From contig NZ_BAGB01000040.1 of NCBI RefSeq assembly GCF_000308615.1, forward strand, positions 295,259-359,258: 64,000 nucleotides of DNA, given 5' to 3'. The notes under the pieces are model-generated. The model searched no databases, had not been told where the DNA came from, and saw only the letters and a list, made by a program, of their open reading frames with translations. Source of the DNA: Nocardia jiangxiensis NBRC 101359 (lineage in GTDB: Bacteria; Actinomycetota; Actinomycetes; Mycobacteriales; Mycobacteriaceae). The translations under genes and the position numbers were made by a program. Of this stretch, positions 54,141-63,520 are shown piece by piece; positions within the stretch are counted from its first letter, which is position 1, and every line of letters starts with the position of its first letter.

Positions 54141-55517
54141 GTGAAACGCACCATGCCCCTGCTGGGCCTGGTACTCGCCTGTACCCTGGCGCTGAGCGCC
54201 TGCGGTGGCATCGGCGGCACCGATGGCACCACCACCGCGACGAGCGTCGCGCAGATCCCGCAGCTGAAGGCGGATCAGCAGGTGTCGATCGTTTTCGAGT
54301 CGTACAACTACGGCCTCGCCGGGCCGTGGACCGACACCTTCAACGCACTGATCGCCGAATTCTCCAAGCAGCACCCGAATATCAAGGTCACCGCGCAGAA
54401 GCCGCAGGGCAACAGCCCCAACCCGGCCACCGACACCATCTCCAGCATCCAGAACCAGATGGCCGCCGGCACGCCGCCGGACGTCGCCCAATTGGGTTTC
54501 AGCGACCTGGATTTCACCATCCATCAGCTGGGCGCCAAGCCGCTGGACGAGTTGGTCGGCAAGCAGGAGGTGCAGGCCGAATTCGACGGGCCGCAGCACG
54601 CGTACGCCCCGCGCGCCCGCACCCTGGACGACTGGGGCGGCCACACCTACGGTGTGCCGTTCGTGTTCTCCACCCCGGTGCTGTACTTCAACGCCTCGCT
54701 GTTCCAGCAGGCCGGGCTGGATCCGGCCAAGCCGCCGACCACCTGGCAGCAGGTCGCCGACGCCTCGCGCGCCATCGTGGACAAGACCGGCAAGGGCGGT
54801 GTCTACATCGACTGCCTGACCAAGACCGCGAAGGACTGGTGCTTCCAGTCCATGGTGCGTTCCAACGGCGGCCGGGTGATCTCCGAGAACCGTAAGACGC
54901 TGACCTACGCCGATGCTCCCGCCGTCCAGGTGACCCAGTTCGGGCAGCAGCTGGTCACCAGCGGCGAGATGCCCAAGCTCGACCAGAAGCAGGGCTACGA
55001 GAGTTTCGCCCGCGGTGATATCGGGATGATCCTGGAGACCAGCGCGGTGCAGGGTGTGTTCGAGAAGGGCGCCAAGGGCAAGTGGGACCTGCGCGACACG
55101 CAGATGCCCAGCTTCGACGGAAAGCCCACCGTGCCCACCAATTCCGGTGCGGGACTGCATATCCTGTCCAACGATCCGGCCAAGCAGCGCGCCGGGTGGG
55201 AACTGATCAAGTTCCTCACCAGCCCGCAGGCATTCACCACGATCGCCAAGGGCATCGGCTACCTGCCGCTGCGCACCGGCCTGCTCGAGGACCCCAGCGG
55301 CCTGCAGACCTGGGCGCAACAGAACCCGCTGGTCACCCCCAACGTCGCCCAGCTGGATCGGATGGAGCCGTGGGTATCGATGCCCGGCACCAACTATCTC
55401 CAGGTCCGCGACGCCATGATGGACGCCGTCGAATCGGTGGTGTTCCAGGGCAAGGATGCCCAGTCCACTCTCACCGCCGCCCGCGATGCGGGCGCCAAAC
55501 TGCTGCCTGCGTCATGA
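54141..55517 (+). CDS. ABC importer substrate-binding lipoprotein (UgpB-like)
   Basis: This 458-residue lipoprotein starts at GTG 54141, preceded by GAGGAG at the right distance; an ATG at 54126 lies within that ribosome site. The signal peptide ends at a lipobox with Cys21 (LALSACGG). The mature protein is an extracellular solute-binding protein of the family that includes UgpB. It has IVFESYNYGLAGPWTDTFNA, QNQMAAGTPPDVAQL, GVPFVFSTPVLYFNASLFQQAG and NSGAGLHILSNDPAKQRAGWEL. UgpB proteins bind glycerol-3-phosphate or glycerophosphodiesters. Its stop overlaps the phosphodiesterase start. Confidence 0.92.
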   Translation: MKRTMPLLGLVLACTLALSACGGIGGTDGTTTATSVAQIPQLKADQQVSIVFESYNYGLAGPWTDTFNALIAEFSKQHPNIKVTAQKPQGNSPNPATDTISSIQNQMAAGTPPDVAQLGFSDLDFTIHQLGAKPLDELVGKQEVQAEFDGPQHAYAPRARTLDDWGGHTYGVPFVFSTPVLYFNASLFQQAGLDPAKPPTTWQQVADASRAIVDKTGKGGVYIDCLTKTAKDWCFQSMVRSNGGRVISENRKTLTYADAPAVQVTQFGQQLVTSGEMPKLDQKQGYESFARGDIGMILETSAVQGVFEKGAKGKWDLRDTQMPSFDGKPTVPTNSGAGLHILSNDPAKQRAGWELIKFLTSPQAFTTIAKGIGYLPLRTGLLEDPSGLQTWAQQNPLVTPNVAQLDRMEPWVSMPGTNYLQVRDAMMDAVESVVFQGKDAQSTLTAARDAGAKLLPAS

Positions 55518-56368
55518 ACGATCTCACCATCATCCAGATCAGCGACACCCACATCCGCGCCGCCGGGGAACTCTTGCACGGCTGCGTGGACACGATGGCC
55601 AATCTGACCGTCGTGCTGGACAGGTTGCGCAACGGGTCCCGGATCGACGCGCTGGTGTTGTCCGGCGACCTCACCGACAACGGTTCGCCCGAGGCGTACC
55701 GACGGTTGGCCGGGGCCGTGGAACCGGTGGCGGCCGAGCTCGGCGCGACGGTCGTCTATGCCATGGGCAATCACGACGAGCGCACCGCATTCGGGGTCGA
55801 ACTGCTGGGTCTGGACGCGGACAGTGTCGATCCCGATCGGCCGCACGACTCGGTCGTCATGATCGACGGAGTGCGGATCATCGCGCTGGACAGTTCCACA
55901 CCGGGCCACCACAACGGACGCCTGGAAGCGGACCAATTGGCTTGGCTCACCGAGGAATTGCGCACCCCCGCCCCGCGCGGGACGTTGCTGGTGCTGCACC
56001 ATCCGCCGATCCCGTCGGCGAATCCCGCAGCCGAGGTGCTCAAACTCCAGCAGGCCGAGCAGTTGGCGGCGGTTGTGGCGGGCACCGACGTGGGGATGAT
56101 CGTCTGCGGGCACAACCATTTCACCGCGGCCTCGGCGCTGGCCGGGATCCCGGTGTGGCTGGGACCGGCGGTGGCGTACCGGCTCGATCCGATGGCGCCC
56201 GCGGGGCGGCACCGGGGCATCGCCGGATTCGGTTACAGCCGTATCGATGTCGTGGGTACCGCGTTCGTGGTCACCGCGGTGGAGGCCACCCCGGCTCCGG
56301 CGGTCTACGACCGGGCGCAGTCCGACGTGCTCGACGAGCTCGCGGCGTTCGCCGCCGAGTCGCACTGA
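55514..56368 (+). CDS. Class III metallophosphodiesterase (GpdQ/CpdA-like)
   Basis: This 284-residue protein has the ligand set of dimetal phosphodiesterases: IISDTHI-type start (QISDTHIRA), SGDLTDNG, MGNHDERTAF, VLHHPPIP and CGHNHFTAA. This layout fits the CpdA/GpdQ/Rv0805 group that splits cyclic nucleotides or glycerophosphodiesters. No signal peptide is present, so it acts in the cytoplasm. Its gene lies between those of the binding protein and permeases (overlaps: 4 bases with the first, 1 base with the second). Hydrolysis of the imported compound, for example a glycerophosphodiester, is therefore more likely than cAMP breakdown. Confidence 0.9.
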   Translation: MNDLTIIQISDTHIRAAGELLHGCVDTMANLTVVLDRLRNGSRIDALVLSGDLTDNGSPEAYRRLAGAVEPVAAELGATVVYAMGNHDERTAFGVELLGLDADSVDPDRPHDSVVMIDGVRIIALDSSTPGHHNGRLEADQLAWLTEELRTPAPRGTLLVLHHPPIPSANPAAEVLKLQQAEQLAAVVAGTDVGMIVCGHNHFTAASALAGIPVWLGPAVAYRLDPMAPAGRHRGIAGFGYSRIDVVGTAFVVTAVEATPAPAVYDRAQSDVLDELAAFAAESH

Positions 56369-57321
56369 TGTTCGTCATCGACACCTCTGCCGAGCAGCAG
56401 CACAGTTCCGTTGCGGCTGAATCGGTTCCGGCGCGTCGTTCCGTCCTTCGCCGGGCGGGGCGGCGCGCCGTGCCGTATCTGTATCTGGCACCGGCGCTGG
56501 TGCTGCTGGTGGTGTGGACCTATCGGCCGCTGTTGCAGGCGGTGCAATTGTCCACCTACTCCTGGAATCTGCTGCCCACCTCACCGAGCACACCGGTGGG
56601 GTGGGCGAATTACCATCGGCTGCTGGGACTTCCGGCGTTCACCGACTCGATCGGCCGCACCGCGGTGCTCATCGCCGGGCTGGTGCCGTTCACCGTCGTG
56701 CTGCCGGTGCTGCTCGCTCTGGCCGCGCGGCGCGTGTCCGATCGGGCGCGCACCGTCTACCAGGCATTCGTCTTCGCGCCGTTCCTGGTGGCGCCGGTCG
56801 CCGCCGCTGCGGTGTGGCGATGGCTGCTGAACCCGCGCAGCGGTGCGGTGGATCGGGTAATGGGCTCGGACCGCAACTGGGTGTACGAGCCGTCCACCGC
56901 GCCGTGGGTGATCATCGTGATCACCGGCTGGCAGTTGCTGGGTTTCGCGGTGCTGGTGGTGTGGGCCGGATTCGCCGGTATCAGCGGTGATTACGACGAG
57001 GCGGCCCGGGTGGACGGCGCCCGGCCCGGCCAGATCCTGCGCTGGATCACGCTGCCGCTGCTGTCGCCGACACTGCTGTTCCTGGTACTGACCACGGTGC
57101 TGCTCAGTCCGGTGCTGACCTTCCCCTTGATCGACACTCTCACCCAGGGTGGACCGACCCAGTCCACCACGAACATCTATTACCTGTTGTGGGACTACGC
57201 CTTCCACAGTTTCGACGCCGGACTCAGCGCGGCCGCGGGCGTGCTGCTGTTCCTCGGTTTCGGAGCGATCGCCGGAGTGCTGGTGTGGATCTCGGAAAGG
57301 GTGTCCTTCCATGATGATTGA
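56368..57321 (+). CDS. ABC importer permease 1 (UgpA-like)
   Basis: This 317-residue protein has six hydrophobic helices beginning with RAVPYLYLAPALVLLVVWTY. It has the cytoplasmic EAA loop DEAARVDGARPGQILRWITLP, which contacts the ATPase. This is the MalF/UgpA-type inner membrane subunit of carbohydrate-type importers. The first 30 residues are hydrophilic and cytoplasmic. ATG 56368 overlaps the phosphodiesterase stop by one base. The second permease gene starts inside its 3' end (11-base overlap), so both are made together. Confidence 0.93.
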   Translation: MFVIDTSAEQQHSSVAAESVPARRSVLRRAGRRAVPYLYLAPALVLLVVWTYRPLLQAVQLSTYSWNLLPTSPSTPVGWANYHRLLGLPAFTDSIGRTAVLIAGLVPFTVVLPVLLALAARRVSDRARTVYQAFVFAPFLVAPVAAAAVWRWLLNPRSGAVDRVMGSDRNWVYEPSTAPWVIIVITGWQLLGFAVLVVWAGFAGISGDYDEAARVDGARPGQILRWITLPLLSPTLLFLVLTTVLLSPVLTFPLIDTLTQGGPTQSTTNIYYLLWDYAFHSFDAGLSAAAGVLLFLGFGAIAGVLVWISERVSFHDD

Positions 57322-58126
57322 CCGGCTGCGCACCGCCGGCAGCCATCTGCTGCTGGCGGTGACGGCGCTGCTGTGTGCCTTCCCGATCTACTGGCTGTTC
57401 GCGACGGCCCTGCGGCGGCCGCAGGACGTCTGGTCGCTCTCACCGGTGCCGTGGCCGCTCTCGGCGGCCAACTACATCGATGCCGCGCGCCAGGTCGACG
57501 TGCTGGGCCTGATCGGGAACACGTTCTTCATCGCCGCCCTGTCCGCCGCCGGGCAATTGCTGGTGGCGCTGCTGGCCTCGTATGCGTTCACCATGTATAC
57601 CTTTCCGCTGCAACGGGTGCTGTACCTGGCGTTCGTGGGCACCTGGCTGGTCCCGTTCCAGGTCACGATGCTGCCCAACTACATCCTGCTCAATCAGCTC
57701 GGGTTGCTGAACACGCTGATCGGCGTGGTGTTGCCGACGCTGTGCTCGGCGTTGGCCGTACTGCTGCTGCGTCAGCACATGGCGGCCTTCCCGAAGGAGC
57801 TGGTGGCGGCGGCCAAGATCGACGGGCGCTCGTCCTGGTCGATCCTGTGGACGGTGGTGGTCCCCAATCTGCGGCCCGCCCTGGCCGCACTGGCGATTCT
57901 GCTGTTCATCAACGAGTGGAACGAGTACTTCTGGCCCGCAGTGGTGCTCCGCAAATCCAACGGGGTGTTGCAGCTGGGACTGCGCAGCTTCCTCAGCAGC
58001 GCCGAGCAGGATCAGTGGGGCCCGATGATGGCGGTGGCCAGCCTGGCCTGCCTGCCGGTGATGCTGCTGTATCTGGTGTTACAGCGGCAGATCGTCAATG
58101 CGTTCGTGCGGTCCGGGTTGAAATAG
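57311..58126 (+). CDS. ABC importer permease 2 (UgpE-like)
   Basis: This 271-residue protein has six hydrophobic helices, starting with HLLLAVTALLCAFPIYWLFATAL. Its EAA loop is KELVAAAKIDGRSSWSILWTVVVPNL. It shows the RPQDVW and NTFFIAALSAAGQLLVALLASYAF parts typical of MalG/UgpE permeases. ATG 57311 (or 57314) overlaps permease 1. It is the last gene of the operon that starts with the acyl-CoA dehydrogenase, and a 44-bp palindromic terminator begins 25 bases after its stop. Confidence 0.93.
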   Translation: MMIDRLRTAGSHLLLAVTALLCAFPIYWLFATALRRPQDVWSLSPVPWPLSAANYIDAARQVDVLGLIGNTFFIAALSAAGQLLVALLASYAFTMYTFPLQRVLYLAFVGTWLVPFQVTMLPNYILLNQLGLLNTLIGVVLPTLCSALAVLLLRQHMAAFPKELVAAAKIDGRSSWSILWTVVVPNLRPALAALAILLFINEWNEYFWPAVVLRKSNGVLQLGLRSFLSSAEQDQWGPMMAVASLACLPVMLLYLVLQRQIVNAFVRSGLK

Positions 58127-58151
58127 CGCGGATGTCGCACGGCGGCAACGA

Positions 58152-58195
58152 GAACGGGGCCGGTCCGGGAACATGTTCCCGGACCGGCCCCGTTC
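58152..58195. terminator. Bidirectional terminator, perfect 44-bp palindrome
   Basis: Both 22-base arms (58152-58173 and 58174-58195) are exact reverse complements, centred on ACATGT. The stem is very GC-rich and lies between the convergent permease and biotin carboxylase genes. It is the strongest hairpin I found in the window and surely ends both operons. Confidence 0.88.
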
Positions 58196-58207
58196 TGTTC
58201 GTCGTAT

Positions 58208-59581
58208 TCAGCGCGCGGCTACCGCTGTGGTGAGCGAACCGATCAGCGCGGTGTCGTGCTCACCGGCCCGGAAGCGCGGATGATCCAGGATGTCGTGCAG
58301 GAATTGCGCGGTGGTGACGACGCCGCGGCCGTCGATCCTGGTCTCGGCCAGCGCCCGTCGCATCCGCGCGATGGCCGCGGCCCGGTCCGGCGCCCACACC
58401 ACGACCTTCGCGAGCAGCGAATCATAGTGCGGCGGAATCGAATACCCGGTCTCGATATGCGTGTCGACCCGCACGAACGGTCCGCCGGGCAGCACGCATT
58501 CGGTGAGAGTGCCCGGCGCCGGGGCGAATTCGCGCCCCGGATCCTCGGCGTTGATCCGGCATTCGATCGCCACCCCGTTCGGGTGGGCGGCGGACGGCGG
58601 CACCGACAATCGCTCCCCCGCCGCGATGCGCAGCTGTTCGGCCACCAGATCCAGGCCGGTGACCATCTCGGTGACCGGATGTTCCACTTGCAGACGGCAG
58701 TTCACCTCCATGAAGTAGAACCGGCCGTCCGGGGCGAGCAGGAATTCGAAGGTGCCCGCCCCGACGTAGCCGACCGCTTTCGCACCGCGCACCGCTGCCG
58801 CACCGATCCGCTCGGCCAGTTCGGCGGACAGGCCGGGCGCGGGCGACTCTTCCACGAGCTTCTGGTGCCGTCGTTGCAGCGAGCAGTCCCGCAGGCCCAG
58901 ATGCACCACGGTGCCGTGGGTATCGGCCAGGATCTGCGCCTCCACATGCCGCGCGGAGTCCAGATAGCGCTCCACGTAGAGGCGGCCGTCGCCGAAGACG
59001 GCCGCGGCGTTGGCCCGGGTCTCCTGCCAGGCCGCGGCGAAATCGGCGGCCTCGCGCACCACCCGCATCCCGCGTCCGCCGCCCCCGGCGACCGCCTTGA
59101 TGATCACCGGGTAGCCGATCTCGTCGGCCAGCGCCTGCGCCTCGTCGACCGCGTCGATCGGATCGCGGCTGCCCGGCAGCAGCGGCAGCCCGGCAGCCGT
59201 CATCAACGCCCGCGCACTGGATTTGTCGCCCAGTTCCGCCATCACCGGCGCGGGCGCACCCACGAACACGAAGCCCTCGCTCTCACACACCTCCGCGAAA
59301 TCGGCGTTCTCCGAGAGGAATCCGTAGCCGGGATGGATGGCGTCCGCGCCGGTGGCGCGCGCCGCCTCGATGATCGCCGGAATGTAGAGGTAACTGCGCT
59401 TGGCGGCGCCGGGGCCGATCTGGATCCGCTCGTCGGCCAACCGCACCGCGGCGCTGTCCCGGTCGGCGGCGGAATACGCAGCGACAGTGGCGATCCCGAG
59501 TTCGGCGCAGGTGCGGATGATCCGCACGGCGATCTCGCCGCGATTGGCGATCAGCACCTTGCCGATCGGGCGGGCGGTCAC
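58208..59581 (-). CDS. accC: Acetyl-CoA carboxylase biotin carboxylase subunit
   Basis: This 457-residue protein is a free-standing biotin carboxylase. It has VLIANRGEIAVRIIRTC at the start, HPGYGFLSENADFA, the ATP-grasp Gly loop AVAGGGGRGMRVV, EVNCRLQVEHPVTEM with the metal and biotin residues, and GVAIECRINAEDP. It carboxylates biotin on the AccB carrier using ATP and bicarbonate. Its length equals that of the E. coli subunit, whereas typical actinobacterial acyl-CoA carboxylase alpha subunits also carry the biotin domain. ATG 59581 overlaps the AccB stop (ATGA). It is the last gene of the pfa-acc operon. Confidence 0.95.
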   Translation of the reverse strand: MTARPIGKVLIANRGEIAVRIIRTCAELGIATVAAYSAADRDSAAVRLADERIQIGPGAAKRSYLYIPAIIEAARATGADAIHPGYGFLSENADFAEVCESEGFVFVGAPAPVMAELGDKSSARALMTAAGLPLLPGSRDPIDAVDEAQALADEIGYPVIIKAVAGGGGRGMRVVREAADFAAAWQETRANAAAVFGDGRLYVERYLDSARHVEAQILADTHGTVVHLGLRDCSLQRRHQKLVEESPAPGLSAELAERIGAAAVRGAKAVGYVGAGTFEFLLAPDGRFYFMEVNCRLQVEHPVTEMVTGLDLVAEQLRIAAGERLSVPPSAAHPNGVAIECRINAEDPGREFAPAPGTLTECVLPGGPFVRVDTHIETGYSIPPHYDSLLAKVVVWAPDRAAAIARMRRALAETRIDGRGVVTTAQFLHDILDHPRFRAGEHDTALIGSLTTAVAAR

Positions 59582-60120
59582 CGCACCACCTCGAGCACCA
59601 TCAGAGCCTGACCGTGTTCGACGGCCTCGCCGTTCTCGATCAGGAAGCGCACCACCCGGCCCTCCCGGGCGGTAGTCACCGGGATCATCAGCTTCATCGC
59701 CTCGACAATGCCGACCTGTTGCCCCGAGCGCACCGGATCGCCCTCGGTGACGAACGGATCCGCGCCGGGCTCGGTGGCGCGGTAGAACACGCCGACGGTC
59801 TCCGCGCTGATGGTGAATGTGTCTGCGGCACTGCCGTTCCGGCTCGCCACCGGTTCCGAATCAGCCACGGCGACGGTTACGGCGGGCAGCTGCGGCACGA
59901 CCTCGGCGGGCAGCAGCGCATCCGGTTCGATCGCCGGTTCGTCCCCGCTGTCCCAGCAGATCCGCAGGGATACCGGGCCGTTGGCGACGGTCACGGAGGT
60001 GGCGGCCGTGGTGGCCGAGCGCACCCCCAGTGCATGCCGGGCCAGCACGGTGAGAGTGCGGTCGGCGGCGGTCGCGTCCACGGCGCGGCCGATCGTCTCG
60101 GTGGTCACGGTCTCGGTCAT
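59578..60120 (-). CDS. accB: Biotin carboxyl carrier protein
   Basis: This 180-residue protein starts at ATG 60120 (GAGGAG upstream) and ends with a biotinyl domain. The biotin Lys is Lys143 in VEAMKLM. The domain starts at about residue 100 (FTISAETVGVFYRATEPGADPFV), including the thumb region before PVRSGQQVG that is typical of AccB. The N-terminal half is a less conserved Ala/Val-rich region. It carries CO2 from AccC to the carboxyltransferase encoded just upstream. It overlaps accC by four bases. Confidence 0.92.
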   Translation of the reverse strand: MTETVTTETIGRAVDATAADRTLTVLARHALGVRSATTAATSVTVANGPVSLRICWDSGDEPAIEPDALLPAEVVPQLPAVTVAVADSEPVASRNGSAADTFTISAETVGVFYRATEPGADPFVTEGDPVRSGQQVGIVEAMKLMIPVTTAREGRVVRFLIENGEAVEHGQALMVLEVVR

Positions 60121-60133
60121 CGCATCTCCTCGG

Positions 60134-61870
60134 TCACGCATCACGGAATGTGGGATCGTCGGTCGGTGTGCCGGGGCTCACGGCATCGGGCTGCTCGCCT
60201 GCGATCCGGCCGAAGGCACGGAAACGCCGGTAGCGCGCGGTGGACAGCTCATCCGGCGACAGCTCGCGCAATCCGGTCAGCGTCCGGGCGATCGCCGCGC
60301 GCACCCGGCCGACCATCGCCACCGGATCCCGGTGCGCGCCACCGGACGGCTCGGGTACCACCGCGTCGGCGACGCCCAGCCGCAGCAACGATCCGGAGTC
60401 CACCTGCAAGGCGCGCGCCGCACGCGGGGCGGCCGCGGCGTCCTTCCACAGGATCGACGCGCAACCCTCCGGACTGATCACCGAATACACGGAGTTCTCG
60501 CACACCAGCACCCGGTCGGCCACCCCGAGCGCCAGCGCACCACCACTGCCGCCCTCGCCGGTGATCACCGCGACGATCGGAACCGGCAGTCCGGCAAACA
60601 GTTTCAGCGATTCGGCGATCGCCACCGCCTGGCCCCGCTCCTCCGCGGCGACACCCGGATAGGCACCGGCGGTGTCGATCAGTGTGACCACCGGCAATCC
60701 CAGCTTGCCCGCCAGCCGGGCCACCCGGGCCGCCTTGCGATACCCCGCCGGAGTGGGCATGCCGTAGTTGTGCCGGGACAATTCGGCAGCGGTGTGCCCC
60801 TTCTGCGTACCCGCCACCACCACCGGAGTGCCGTCCAGCCGGGCCAGGCCCGCGATCAGCGCCGGGCAGTCGGCGGCGAGCCGGTCACCGTGCAGTTCGA
60901 TGAATTCGTCGAAGGCACCGGACAGATAGTCCAGGGTGCTCGGCCGGCCCAATTCCCGTGCCGCGCGGACACATTCCCACGGATCGCGCTCGGGCACCGC
61001 ATCGGGATCGGTGACCGGATCGGATTGTCCCGGCGCGTCGGCGGGCCCGCTCATCGCCGGTTCGGCCACGGTCATCGCGACCAGCCGGGTGAGTCGGTCG
61101 CGCAGGCTGTTGCGGTGGCAGATGAAATCGATGAATCCGTGCTCGAGCAGGAATTCGGCGGTCTGGAAGCCGTCCGGCAGTGTTTCGCCGATGGTCTGCG
61201 CGATCACCCGCGGACCCGCGAAGCCCAGGCGCGCACCGGGTTCGGCCACGATGATGTCGGTGGAGGTGGCGAACGATGCCGCCACGCCGCCGTAGGTGGG
61301 GTCGGTGACCACCGACACGGTCAGCACTCCGGCCTCGTCCAGTCGCTGTAGCGCCTGGCTGGTCTTGGCCATCTGCATCAGCGCCAGGATCCCCTCCTGC
61401 ATCCGGGCGCCGCCCGAGGCGCTGACGATGATCAGCGGCGCGCGATCGGCCAGCGCGGCCTCCGCGGCCGCGGTCACCGCCTCGCCCACCGCCGCGCCCA
61501 AGCTGCCGCCGAAGAATCGGAAATCCAGTACCGCCAGCACGACCGCGACCCCGCCCATCCGGCCGCGCACGCACCGGGCCGCATCCGGCATCCCGGTGCG
61601 CCGCCGAGCCTCCGCTAGCCGCTCGGGATAGCCACGAGTATCGCTGAACCGCAACGGATCCGGCACCGTCGGCGCGGCCACGACGGCTTGCGCCGAGTCG
61701 GCGTCCAGCAGCATGGCGATGCGCTGGTCGGCGGTCAGCGGACCATGGCTGTCGCACTCCGGGCACACCCGGTCACCACGGTCGTAGCGCTTGCGGTAGA
61801 TCATGTCGCCGCAACCGGGGCAGCGCATCCACCCACTGGCCACGACCGGCCTGGTCTCGAGTATGGTCAC
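60134..61870 (-). CDS. accDA: Acetyl-CoA carboxylase carboxyltransferase, fused beta-alpha (AccD-AccA)
   Basis: This 578-residue protein joins both carboxyltransferase subunits. Residues about 1-270 are AccD-like, with the four-Cys zinc ribbon (CPGC, then CPEC), [18 protein letters not shown] and [15 protein letters not shown]. Residues about 310-570 are AccA-like, with [45 protein letters not shown] and [17 protein letters not shown]. The enzyme moves CO2 from biotin to acetyl-CoA to make malonyl-CoA. The start is a GTG at 61870, overlapping the PfaD stop by four bases. A four-function bacterial ACC linked to PfaD and PfaC suggests a dedicated malonyl-CoA supply. Confidence 0.92.
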   Translation of the reverse strand: MTILETRPVVASGWMRCPGCGDMIYRKRYDRGDRVCPECDSHGPLTADQRIAMLLDADSAQAVVAAPTVPDPLRFSDTRGYPERLAEARRRTGMPDAARCVRGRMGGVAVVLAVLDFRFFGGSLGAAVGEAVTAAAEAALADRAPLIIVSASGGARMQEGILALMQMAKTSQALQRLDEAGVLTVSVVTDPTYGGVAASFATSTDIIVAEPGARLGFAGPRVIAQTIGETLPDGFQTAEFLLEHGFIDFICHRNSLRDRLTRLVAMTVAEPAMSGPADAPGQSDPVTDPDAVPERDPWECVRAARELGRPSTLDYLSGAFDEFIELHGDRLAADCPALIAGLARLDGTPVVVAGTQKGHTAAELSRHNYGMPTPAGYRKAARVARLAGKLGLPVVTLIDTAGAYPGVAAEERGQAVAIAESLKLFAGLPVPIVAVITGEGGSGGALALGVADRVLVCENSVYSVISPEGCASILWKDAAAAPRAARALQVDSGSLLRLGVADAVVPEPSGGAHRDPVAMVGRVRAAIARTLTGLRELSPDELSTARYRRFRAFGRIAGEQPDAVSPGTPTDDPTFRDA

Positions 61871-63441
61871 TTGTCCTCCAGGGGTCGAGGCACGTACCGG
61901 GTGCAGCCCGCGGGCAGCCGGGTGCCCGCCGCGCGCAACTGGGCCACCCGGGTGAGATAGGCCGCGCCGTACATCAATTCGTCGGCCACATCCGCCACGT
62001 ACCGATGGCTCGGGGCCGCCAGATAGGTGCCCGCCACCCAGGTGTTGAACGCGCCCATCGCCGGGCCGCACCAGATCTGGTAGTCGGCCGAGCGGTCCGC
62101 CGCGCCGCGGATACTCCACCCGGACGACAGCCCGAGGTACCACCGGAACACCAGGGCCATCCGATGTTTCGGGTCCTGCGCGGCACCGGCGAGCTGTGCC
62201 GGATCACGCTCGGTGAAGAATTCCACGCAGTCGCGCCAGATCTCGTCCACCGGCCGCCGCAGCACGGTCCGCTCCAGGTCCAGACGCTGCTCGGCGGGGA
62301 TGTCGTCGAGTCCGTCGTAGGCGCGGTAGAGTTCGTAGAGCCGCTGAGCCCTGGCGGCGAACATGGTCCCGCGCCGCAGCACCTGGACCTGCACCCCGAG
62401 TTCGAACATGTCCGAGGACGGGGCCATCGTGCAGTCCGCGAATTCCGCTGTGGCCAAGAGCTTTTTCGTGTGTTCGCACTGTGCGGCCTCGCGGCAGGAC
62501 TGGTTCACCGACCCGGTCACCACGTACGCAGCCCCCATCGAGAAGGCGGCCGCGACCGCGTCCGGGGTGCCGATCCCACCGGCCACACCGATCCGCACCG
62601 TCGTGGCTGCGGGCAGCTCACGGGCGATCCGGTCACGGGCGGTGACGATTTCGGGAAACAGCACCGTCAGCGGGCGCCGATCGGTGTGCCCGCCGGAATC
62701 GGCCTCGGCGGTGATGTCGTCGGCCATCGGGGTCTGCGCGGCCAGCCGCGCCTGCTCGGCGGTGATCTCCCCGCGCTCGGTCAGCACGCCGAGCAACCGG
62801 GCCGGGGCGGGCCGCAGAAACAGTTCGGCGACCTCCACCCGGGACACCTTGGCGATCAGGCGATGTCGGCGTTGGATAGTGCCCTGCCGGTCCAACGCCA
62901 ATCCGGCCGCGCGATACCGCACCACCTCGGTGGTCAGATCCATGAACGCCGATGCCTCCACGCAGTGCACGCGGTGCCGCAAGCACGCATCGACGATGGC
63001 GCGCTCCAGCGCCGGTTCGGACGGGCTGTGAATGAGGTTGCAGGCGAACGGTTCTCCGGACAATGTCCGGGCGAGCTCACCCAGCGCCGCGTCCACCACC
63101 GCCGGCGTCACCCCGGCGGCCCCGTAGGAGGCCAGATACCCCGCGCGCGACATCGCCGCCACGAGGGCGGGCGAGGCGATGCCGTTGGCCATCGCGCCCG
63201 CGGCATAGGCGGCGCGCACACCGTGCGCCGCCCGGAATGCGCTGTCGCCCAATCGCTCCGGCGGCAGCGGGCCGACCCCGGTCAGGATCTCCGACCGAGC
63301 CGCCAGCGCCCGCGACGCGGTCACCCCGATTCGGCCCTCGTGCCGGACCACCCAGCAGGGTATGTCGAGGTCCAGCAGTATCGCCGTGATGTCCGCCTCG
63401 GTCTCGGCGAGCGCGTGGGTCCCGAAGGTCGTCATGGCCAT
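61867..63441 (-). CDS. pfaD: PfaD-type enoyl reductase of PUFA/polyketide synthesis
   Basis: This 524-residue protein matches PfaD, the trans-acting FMN enoyl reductase of polyunsaturated fatty acid synthases. It shows a nitronate-monooxygenase-like barrel with [69 protein letters not shown] and the Pfa-specific later parts ([57 protein letters not shown]). It reduces enoyl-thioesters on the synthase. Starts at 63441 or 63435 (ATG both) are possible. The gene is 79 bases downstream of the PfaC-type dehydratase end and overlaps accDA. Confidence 0.93.
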   Translation of the reverse strand: MAMTTFGTHALAETEADITAILLDLDIPCWVVRHEGRIGVTASRALAARSEILTGVGPLPPERLGDSAFRAAHGVRAAYAAGAMANGIASPALVAAMSRAGYLASYGAAGVTPAVVDAALGELARTLSGEPFACNLIHSPSEPALERAIVDACLRHRVHCVEASAFMDLTTEVVRYRAAGLALDRQGTIQRRHRLIAKVSRVEVAELFLRPAPARLLGVLTERGEITAEQARLAAQTPMADDITAEADSGGHTDRRPLTVLFPEIVTARDRIARELPAATTVRIGVAGGIGTPDAVAAAFSMGAAYVVTGSVNQSCREAAQCEHTKKLLATAEFADCTMAPSSDMFELGVQVQVLRRGTMFAARAQRLYELYRAYDGLDDIPAEQRLDLERTVLRRPVDEIWRDCVEFFTERDPAQLAGAAQDPKHRMALVFRWYLGLSSGWSIRGAADRSADYQIWCGPAMGAFNTWVAGTYLAAPSHRYVADVADELMYGAAYLTRVAQLRAAGTRLPAGCTRYVPRPLEDK

Positions 63442-63520
63442 TCCGTCCTGCCTCCGGCACCGGATGCCGGTTTCCTCGGCCTGCTCGCGCCGCCGCCTGT
63501 GCGCGACTGTTCGGTGGTGG

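Noticed and set aside
52001..54235. 744-codon minus-strand open frame opposite the hydrolase and ABC ATPase genes
   Set aside because: Typical antisense shadow: rich in Arg, His, Gln and Gly without motifs, while the plus strand has intact Walker and signature motifs.
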